Part shown: positions 15,739-20,608 of the stretch, one piece after another
Position numbering within the stretch: position 1 is the stretch's first letter
Layout: the number at the start of each line of letters is the position of its first letter
NCBI GenBank assembly: GCA_023228025.1
Contig: JALOCD010000078.1
Span: 1 to 20,608 of the forward strand
DNA length: 20,608 bases
Direction: 5' to 3'
From: Prolixibacteraceae bacterium
GTDB lineage: Bacteria; Bacteroidota; Bacteroidia; Bacteroidales; Prolixibacteraceae
Made by a program: the position numbers and the translations under genes
The notes under the pieces: generated by a model
Told to the model about the DNA's origin: nothing
The model's input: only the letters and a program-made list of their open reading frames with translations
Database searches by the model: none

Positions 15739-15857
15739 TATACCGGAGGTATAATATGTGGGTAGAAAGAAGATGATTGAAGATCCATTTCGTCCTATAC
15801 GGGACGAGATTATCGATAGGGATTAATTTTCTACCCACATTAAATCCCTACCGGGAT
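15739..15857. repeat. REP-like multi-hairpin element
   Basis: Four inverted repeats lie together. TATACC-gga-GGTATA is at 15739-15753. A perfect 13-bp outer stem pairs ATGTGGGTAGAAA (15756-15768) with TTTCTACCCACAT (15828-15840). It encloses ATTTCGTCC (15787-15795) paired with GGACGAGAT (15802-15810), with one wobble. ATCCC-tacc-GGGAT follows at 15844-15857. TAGGGATT at 15817-15824 can instead pair with AATCCCTA at 15843-15850, so two folds compete. The CGTCC/GGACG and GTGGGTAGAAA words resemble dispersed intergenic palindromes I associate with Bacteroidota genomes. Whether it is mobile, transcribed or a terminator is not shown by the sequence. Confidence 0.75.
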
Positions 15858-15892
15858 AAATAATGTAAATTTAAACAGTCTCTCAATCGTTC

Positions 15893-15906
15893 ATTTTCAA
15901 TTTTCA
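15893..15906 (+). repeat. Short heptamer repeat upstream of mrdA
   Basis: ATTTTCA occurs twice in tandem. It is flanked in the same 7-bp phase by ATCGTTC before it and ATTAGTT after it, which look like decayed units. The same ATTTTCA heptamer occurs inside the array upstream of the histidine kinase, read on the minus strand. Confidence 0.5.
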
Positions 15907-15920
15907 ATTAGTTATTTGGC

Positions 15921-15953
15921 TTTGACGCTGGAATATTGATGAGAATATCTTTA
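15921..15953 (+). promoter_or_regulatory. Candidate promoter for mrdA-rodA
   Basis: TTTG at 15921-15924 fits the -33 element. After 21 bases comes TATCTTTA at 15946-15953, seven of eight positions of the -7 consensus TAnnTTTG. Transcription would begin near 15960, about 120 bases before the mrdA GTG. This would let PBP2 and RodA be expressed separately from purH-mreBCD. One mismatch and the A/T-rich setting make it tentative. Confidence 0.35.
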
Positions 15954-16078
15954 CTTTAGCTTCCTGTAGTTGGTTAATATGCTTTGTTTTTCAGAACTAA
16001 AAACAATGGCACACAACTCACTGATTTACAATATGTAAACTTTTGCAACGCGAGAAATATTAGAAATAGAAATAGACG

Positions 16079-17908
16079 GTGGATACCTATACCAAACGAC
16101 AATATTTGCTGATAGGCATATTTTGCCTAGCCTCAGTGGCCATGATCATCCGGCTCTTTTACATTCAGGTTATCGACTCTTCCTACAAAATTTCTGCCGC
16201 CAGTAACGTTCTGCGCAGGCAGATCAATTATCCTGCCAGAGGGTTGGTTTATGACCGTAACTACAAACTGATTGTTTATAACCAGGCGGCCTATGATGTA
16301 TTGGTCACACCGAGGGAGATGAAGGCATTTGATACCCTCTCTTTTTGCAGGATTGCTGGAGTCGATAAGGCAGAACTGGTAGGCGAAATAAAAAAAGCCA
16401 GGAGCTATTCCTTGTGGAAACCTTCTGCAGTAGTCAAACAACTCTCAGCCCATCGATATGCTGCCTTACAGGAACAGTTGTTCAAATATCCCGGATTTTA
16501 CATCCAGGCACGTACGCTGAGGCAATATCCCGCTACAATTGCATCCCACACACTTGGGTACGTGGGAGAGGTCGACCAAAAAAAGGTTGATGAAGATAAA
16601 TATTATGAAAGCGGAGACTACATTGGAAAATCCGGAATTGAACAAGCTTATGAAGCCGAATTAAGAGGCGTTAAAGGTATTTCCTATATGATGGTGGATG
16701 TTCATAACCGTGTCAAAGGATCCTTTGAGGGAGGGAAGATGGATACTGCTGCCGTCATTGGCAAAAACCTGATCTCCGGGCTTCATGCTGATCTGCAAAC
16801 CTACGGTGAACGTCTGCTGGCAGGAAAAGTCGGTAGTATTGTGGCAATTGAACCGGCGACAGGCGAAATTATGATCATGGCGAGCTCTCCCTCTTTTGAT
16901 CCGGGTATGTTTGTAGGTCGTGAAAGAACAAAAAACTATCTCACTCTGCTCAATGATCCGTTAAAACCAATGCTCAACAGGGCCATCACCTCTTCCTACC
17001 CTCCCGGCTCGACCTTTAAACTGGCCGATGCCATCATCGGATTGGAGGAGGGATTGTTAGGACCTGAAATAAGATATTCCTGCAGTGGCCCAAGAACGAC
17101 ACCGATCAAATGTACGCACAACCATGAAACCCCTCTGCCATTGGTAAGCGCCATACGTGAATCGTGTAACTCCTATTTCTTTCAGGCTTTTCGTGCCATC
17201 ATCAACAAATACCCTACTACAGAGGAAGGGTTTGAAGCATGGCGCAACCATTTGATGGATTTGGGTATTGGACACAGGATTGGAGCAGACCTGACTGCCG
17301 AAAATGCAGGCAACGTATCAAAAGGGACCTATTTCGACCGGCTTTATGGGAAAAACCACTGGAATGTCATGACCATCCGGTCCTTTTCAATCGGGCAGGG
17401 AGAGTTACTGCTAACCCCGCTTCAATTAGCCAACATGGTTTCTATTATCGCCAACAAGGGATATTACATCTCCCCACACATGGTACGTAGCATTCAGAAT
17501 TACGACCATACAGAAAGGGTACTCTCCTTCGAGAAACATGTAACCCAGGCAAATCCCTATTTATTTCAGGTAATTGCTGATGGAATGGAGAAAGTTGTGG
17601 ATGGAGGTACGGCAAAGATTGCCAAGGTTGAAGGGATAGCCATTTGTGGCAAAACAGGTACCATCCAAAATCCACACGGGGCCGCTCACTCAGCCTTCGT
17701 CGCCTATGCACCCAAAGAGGATCCGAAAATTGCCATTTGCGTATACGTGGAAAATGGCGTTTGGGGCGCCCGATATGCTGCGCCAATTGCCAGTTTAATT
17801 ATCGAAAAATATCTGAACGACTCCATCGCCCCCAAAAGAAAACCGTTGGAAGCCAGTATGCTGAGCGCTGATTTGATTTCGGCCATGCATTTGACGGGGG
17901 GGGATTGA
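16079..17908 (+). CDS. mrdA: Penicillin-binding protein 2 (elongasome transpeptidase)
   Basis: This is the DD-transpeptidase that cross-links new peptidoglycan during cell elongation, paired with RodA. The 609-residue protein has a membrane anchor at about 9-29, the PBP dimerisation domain starting with RRQINYPARGLVYDRN, and the penicillin-binding domain. The catalytic motifs are Ser311-Thr-Phe-Lys314 in PPGSTFK, Ser362-Cys-Asn364, and Lys525-Thr-Gly527 in CGKTGT. The start is a GTG: an in-frame TAG lies two codons upstream and no ATG is available before the membrane helix. The upstream sequence has no strong Shine-Dalgarno. The last codons lie in a run of eight G (T-G-G-D-stop), a possible slippage site affecting only the C-terminus. 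RodA follows after 97 bp. Confidence 0.94.
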   Translation: MDTYTKRQYLLIGIFCLASVAMIIRLFYIQVIDSSYKISAASNVLRRQINYPARGLVYDRNYKLIVYNQAAYDVLVTPREMKAFDTLSFCRIAGVDKAELVGEIKKARSYSLWKPSAVVKQLSAHRYAALQEQLFKYPGFYIQARTLRQYPATIASHTLGYVGEVDQKKVDEDKYYESGDYIGKSGIEQAYEAELRGVKGISYMMVDVHNRVKGSFEGGKMDTAAVIGKNLISGLHADLQTYGERLLAGKVGSIVAIEPATGEIMIMASSPSFDPGMFVGRERTKNYLTLLNDPLKPMLNRAITSSYPPGSTFKLADAIIGLEEGLLGPEIRYSCSGPRTTPIKCTHNHETPLPLVSAIRESCNSYFFQAFRAIINKYPTTEEGFEAWRNHLMDLGIGHRIGADLTAENAGNVSKGTYFDRLYGKNHWNVMTIRSFSIGQGELLLTPLQLANMVSIIANKGYYISPHMVRSIQNYDHTERVLSFEKHVTQANPYLFQVIADGMEKVVDGGTAKIAKVEGIAICGKTGTIQNPHGAAHSAFVAYAPKEDPKIAICVYVENGVWGARYAAPIASLIIEKYLNDSIAPKRKPLEASMLSADLISAMHLTGGD

Positions 17909-17913
17909 TAAAT

Positions 17914-17948
17914 AAGGATAAAGGATAAAGTAAAAAGGATAAAGTTAA
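17914..17948 (+). repeat. Heptamer tandem repeat between mrdA and rodA
   Basis: Five 7-bp units run in phase: AAGGATA, AAGGATA, AAGTAAA, AAGGATA and AAGTTAA, starting six bases after the mrdA stop. The rest of the 97-bp spacer shows neither an exact -7 box nor a hairpin, so rodA is likely co-transcribed with mrdA through the repeat. The AAGGA cores look like Shine-Dalgarno sequences but are about 57 bp or more from the rodA ATG. Confidence 0.75.
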
Positions 17949-18005
17949 GAGGTGCGTTGGGACAGTCCTTGTGATTTCCTAATAAGTTAAAGTGAATATT
18001 ATTAA

Positions 18006-19430
18006 ATGAAGAGTCAGAACAATATATTTCTGAATATAGACTGGATAACGATTCTCTTGTACCTTGTATTGGTATTGATGGGATGGATCAATATTTATGC
18101 CGCGGTATACAGCGACGAGCATCAAAGTATATTGGACATCGGTCAGCAATACGGGAAGCAGATGATCTGGATTTGTGCGGGAATCTTCCTGGCGGTTTGC
18201 GTGCTGATTGTGGACAGTAAATTTTATGTCGCCTTCGCCTACCATATTTATGTCCTGATTCTATTTTTGCTGGTTGCCGTTCTTTTTCTTGGCCGGGAAG
18301 TCAACGGGGCAAGGGCCTGGTTCGAAGTTGGAGGGGTAGCCCTGCAACCGGCCGAACTTGCAAAATTTGCCACCAGTCTGGCAGTGGCTAAATACATGAG
18401 TCAGTTTGGCTTTAAGATGGCCAGGACAAAATCATATATCGTTCTGGGAACCATGATGCTGTTACCCGCCCTGCTCATTTTATTGCAGAATGATACGGGA
18501 TCGGCCCTCGTTTTTGCCGTCTTCTTTCTGGTTTTTTACCGTGAAGGTTTGCCTGACGTCATCCTTATTGGTGGATTTACAGCCATTATCCTCTTTATCC
18601 TGGCGTTGCTTTGGACGCAGCTACAAATACTGATCCTCTTGATCGTCGTATCGCTGGTACTTTTGATTTTTTTGCGACAACGTTTCAAAGACGGAATTAT
18701 CGGTTTTGTGCTTGTTTTGCTGATTTATGGTATCCTCTTTGGACTTAAGAACCTCATTGGATTCGATGCAACCCCCTTTCAATTAATGGTTCTCACCTCT
18801 GTTCTATCGGTATTGGCGTTCATCGTTTATGGGTTGAAGAATCACATCCGGCAAGCCTGGTTTGTGCTGCTCTTTTTCATCTTCTCCATTGCCATTACCC
18901 TATCGGTGAACTACTTCTATTCGAATATTCTGATCTCACACCAGCGCGACAGGGTCGACAATCTTCTGGGGATAAAAAATGATTTGCGCGGGGCTGGTTG
19001 GAACGTACACCAATCTAAAATTGCCATTGGATCGGGAGGAATTGTTGGCAAAGGTTTTTTAAAGGGAACGCAAACCAAATACAATTTTGTACCCGAACAA
19101 AGTACCGACTTTATCTTCTGTACAGTTGGAGAAGAGTGGGGATTTTTAGGAACAACCGTCGTGATCTTCCTCTTCCTGACGCTGCTGATCAGAATGATTT
19201 ATTTAGCGGAGCGACAGCGATCGACATTCAGCAGAATCTATGGTTATAGTGTGGCATGCATTCTCTTTTTTCACATCGTTATCAACGTCTCAATGACCAT
19301 CGGTCTGGCGCCCGTTATCGGTATCCCTCTACCCTTCTTCAGTTATGGCGGATCCTCCTTGTGGTCCTTTACCGTCCTGCTCTTTATCTTTATCAAGCTG
19401 GATGCCAGCAGAACGAAGAATTTGAGGTAA
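18006..19430 (+). CDS. rodA: Rod shape-determining protein RodA (SEDS peptidoglycan polymerase)
   Basis: This multi-pass membrane glycosyltransferase polymerises lipid II into glycan strands, working with PBP2. The 474-residue protein, somewhat longer than proteobacterial RodA, has about 10-12 membrane helices. SEDS signatures are ALQPAELAKFA, LQNDTGSALVF, the SHQRDRVDNLLG loop, then GAGWNVHQSKIAIGSGG, VPEQSTDFIF with VGEEWGFLG, and IGIPLPFFSYGGSS near the C-terminus. Extra hydrophobic sequence in the middle (ILILLIVVSLVLLIFLRQRF and following) accounts for the length. It lies 97 bp after mrdA and is the last gene of the elongasome block. Confidence 0.94.
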   Translation: MKSQNNIFLNIDWITILLYLVLVLMGWINIYAAVYSDEHQSILDIGQQYGKQMIWICAGIFLAVCVLIVDSKFYVAFAYHIYVLILFLLVAVLFLGREVNGARAWFEVGGVALQPAELAKFATSLAVAKYMSQFGFKMARTKSYIVLGTMMLLPALLILLQNDTGSALVFAVFFLVFYREGLPDVILIGGFTAIILFILALLWTQLQILILLIVVSLVLLIFLRQRFKDGIIGFVLVLLIYGILFGLKNLIGFDATPFQLMVLTSVLSVLAFIVYGLKNHIRQAWFVLLFFIFSIAITLSVNYFYSNILISHQRDRVDNLLGIKNDLRGAGWNVHQSKIAIGSGGIVGKGFLKGTQTKYNFVPEQSTDFIFCTVGEEWGFLGTTVVIFLFLTLLIRMIYLAERQRSTFSRIYGYSVACILFFHIVINVSMTIGLAPVIGIPLPFFSYGGSSLWSFTVLLFIFIKLDASRTKNLR

Positions 19431-19442
19431 AAAAAATCCATT

Positions 19443-19507
19443 GTTTGGTTTACAATTCTTTATTATCTTCATATCGTAATTGGAGATAAGAATTGTATTA
19501 TCCAAAC
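19443..19507. terminator. Hairpin downstream of rodA
   Basis: GTTTGG (19443-19448) pairs with CCAAAC (19502-19507). Inside this, TACAATTCTT (19451-19460) pairs perfectly with AAGAATTGTA (19488-19497). A further ATCT/AGAT pairing is possible past a bulge. The structure begins 13 bp after the rodA stop. It has no following T-run, so it may be a 3'-end stabilising or Rho-associated structure rather than a classical terminator. Position suggests it separates the rod operon from cas6. Confidence 0.45.
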
Positions 19508-19551
19508 CTAACCAGATGCGTTCCACTACCAAGACTCACAGGAATAAACAT

Positions 19552-19643
19552 CAAACGCTGGTCTTCGACGCTGAACGGTTGCGCTGCGAACTACGCTTCG
19601 GAAACCCTAAACCCGTCAGCGTGCGAAGCTCCTGACGGTGTTG
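19552..19643 (+). repeat. Palindromic flanking repeat, left copy (upstream of cas6)
   Basis: The element starts CAAACG and ends GTGTTG, 92 bp long, and closes 33 bp before the cas6 ATG. It shares GGTCTTCGACGCTGAA (19560-19575), GGTTGCGC and AAACCCGTCAGCGT (19609-19622) with the copy downstream of cas6, in the same order and orientation. CTTCGACGCTGA in the left half pairs with TCAGCGTGCGAAG in the right half with one bulge, giving an imperfect hairpin. It has about 14 extra bases in the loop half compared with the other copy. Confidence 0.8.
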
Positions 19644-19676
19644 TAGATAGAAAATATTAACACTAATCGTATCTGT

Positions 19677-20456
19677 ATGAGATTCAAAATTACCCTTAAC
19701 CGAACCGGGAGGCAAAGAATGCTTCCAATGGATTATCAGTATTTTCTGAGCGCCTGGATTTACAAAGTGATTGGAAATGCTGACCGTGAATTTGCCAGTT
19801 TTCTGCATACTTCGGGATACACCACAGAAAATAAGCAATTTAAACTGTTCAATTACTCCCCGCTTGATTTTGGCAGGCCTGTTTTGTGGAAAGAAAAAGC
19901 TTTGTTTGAAATACTTTCAGAACAGCTTTTCCTGAATGTCTCATTTCATTTGGCCGAGGCTGCCGAAAAATTCATCATCGGGTTGTTTAACAACCAGCAG
20001 GTCTATGTTGGTGACCAGTTTAATGGCTTGGATCTGGTTGTCACACAAGTTGAGCGCCTACCGGAACCTGTTTTGACAAACTACATGCATTACAGGGCTT
20101 TATCGCCGGTAGTAATAAGCCTGAAAGACGATAACAATAAATACGCCAGATACCTGGCCCCAACTGATATCGATTACTGCCGCCTGCTTCTGCAAAACTT
20201 GGTAAATAAATTCGATTCTGTTCCCCACGCTTCATCGTTGCCCGCAGATGTAGATGTAGATTTTGATTTCAAACTAAAAAGTAAACCAAAATCAAAATTG
20301 GTTACCATCAAACCCTATACCCCGGAACAAAGCAAAGTAAGAGGATTTGTGTTCGATTTTACTCTGACCTGTCCGGTTGATATCCATCGGTTCATCCTGG
20401 CAACCGGGATTGGCGAAAAGAATTCAACCGGCTTCGGTTGGGTAGAGGTGTTTTAA
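19677..20456 (+). CDS. cas6: CRISPR-associated endoribonuclease Cas6
   Basis: Cas6 cuts CRISPR precursor RNA within each repeat to make guide RNAs in type I and III systems. The 259-residue length is typical. The N-terminal ferredoxin-like fold starts MRFKITLNR. LSAWIYKVIGNADREFASFL then leads to His44 in HTSGY, aligned by position with the catalytic histidine of the family, with Tyr29 as the likely partner. The C-terminal glycine-rich RNA-binding loop is GIGEKNSTGFGWV at 244-256. The stretch at about 183-201 (ADVDVDFDFKLKSKPKSK) is low-complexity. The gene is bracketed by two direct copies of a palindromic repeat. No CRISPR array or other complete cas gene is in the window, though another gene starts at 20588. 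I found no exact -7 box upstream. Confidence 0.9.
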   Translation: MRFKITLNRTGRQRMLPMDYQYFLSAWIYKVIGNADREFASFLHTSGYTTENKQFKLFNYSPLDFGRPVLWKEKALFEILSEQLFLNVSFHLAEAAEKFIIGLFNNQQVYVGDQFNGLDLVVTQVERLPEPVLTNYMHYRALSPVVISLKDDNNKYARYLAPTDIDYCRLLLQNLVNKFDSVPHASSLPADVDVDFDFKLKSKPKSKLVTIKPYTPEQSKVRGFVFDFTLTCPVDIHRFILATGIGEKNSTGFGWVEVF

Positions 20457-20465
20457 TTTGAGTTA

Positions 20466-20545
20466 CAACGCTTTCAGGTCTTCGACGCTGAAAGGTTGCG
20501 CCGCAGCCCGAAACCCGTCAGCGTACGAAGTACCTGACGGCGTTG
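20466..20545 (+). repeat. Palindromic flanking repeat, right copy (downstream of cas6)
   Basis: An 80-bp element begins ten bases after the cas6 stop, with CAACG at one end and CGTTG at the other. CAGGTCTTCGACGCTGA (20475-20491) pairs with TCAGCGTACGAAGTACCTG (20518-20536) with two bulges. The loop half contains GGTTGCG facing CGCAGCC. It has the same orientation and word order as the copy upstream of cas6. Confidence 0.82.
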
Positions 20546-20587
20546 CGGCGATTGGAATAGATGATGAAACAAAATAAAAATTAGGAT

Positions 20588-20608
20588 ATGAAGGAAATCT
20601 ACAAAACG
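20588..20608 (+). CDS. Start of an unidentified gene, cut by the window edge
   Basis: An ATG followed by six open codons (MKEIYKT) runs off the right edge, 131 bp after cas6 on the same strand. It could be the next cas gene, but seven residues identify nothing. The sequence before it (TTAGGAT) gives only a weak ribosome-binding match. Confidence 0.35.

Larger units (their letters stand above)
15611..16078 (+). other. 468-bp mreD-mrdA intergenic region
   Basis: There is no convincing coding frame. The region holds a 12-bp A/T palindrome CTATATTTATAG at 15619-15630, a REP-like set of nested hairpins (15739-15857), two exact ATTTTCA heptamers within a degenerate heptamer run (15893-15906), and a candidate promoter (15921-15953). 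A seven-base variant of the -7 box, TACTTTG, also occurs around 15652. The in-frame TAG at 16073-16075 closes the mrdA frame just before its GTG. Confidence 0.7.

Noticed and set aside
17239..17786. Open frames of about 80-110 codons on both strands within mrdA
   Set aside because: They are alternative frames of the transpeptidase domain, which carries all catalytic motifs in the main frame.
19552..20545. The two cas6-flanking repeats as CRISPR repeats
   Set aside because: They are 80-92 bp imperfect palindromes about 900 bp apart, unlike 28-37 bp CRISPR repeats with short spacers.
1..20608. tRNA or rRNA genes
   Set aside because: No cloverleaf with a T-loop GTTCRA pattern or rRNA-like stretch was found by eye on either strand; a covariance-model scan would be decisive.

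Overview
The window is a chromosomal stretch from a member of the Bacteroidota, most likely class Bacteroidia. Three things point there. The parE and parC proteins are of the form typical of the phylum. The purH-mreBCD-mrdA-rodA gene order is familiar in it. Several upstream regions carry the phylum's -7 promoter box TAnnTTTG, with few clear Shine-Dalgarno sequences. Most of the content is housekeeping: chromosome decatenation, shikimate and purine synthesis, rRNA maturation and cell-wall elongation.

Layout. Positions 1-140 look like the end of an IS66-type insertion sequence running off the left edge, followed by a short broken coding remnant. The topoisomerase IV genes parE and parC (484-5318) are separated by a 200-bp array of 20 decamers with an inverted partial copy behind it. 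Shikimate kinase aroK overlaps the parC stop by one base. A LolC/E-type FtsX permease lies convergent to aroK, and rsmA is divergent from that permease. A 7TM-PAS-PAS histidine kinase overlaps the end of rsmA tail to tail. A MacB-type permease lies upstream of the kinase on the same strand and is divergent from purH.

From 11641 to 19430 the + strand carries purH followed by the elongasome. MreB is the actin-like scaffold, MreC and MreD are the membrane linkers, PBP2 is the transpeptidase and RodA is the SEDS glycan polymerase. A 468-bp gap with a REP-like multi-hairpin and a candidate promoter splits this block into purH-mreBCD and mrdA-rodA.

The accessory part is at the right end. A cas6 endoribonuclease gene (19677-20456) is bracketed by two same-orientation copies of an imperfect palindromic repeat, and another gene starts at 20588. 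No CRISPR array is present in the window. A second theme is short tandem repeats with a 7-bp period but different sequences in four intergenic regions (7179, 10161, 15893, 17914). I found no rRNA, tRNA or CRISPR array.
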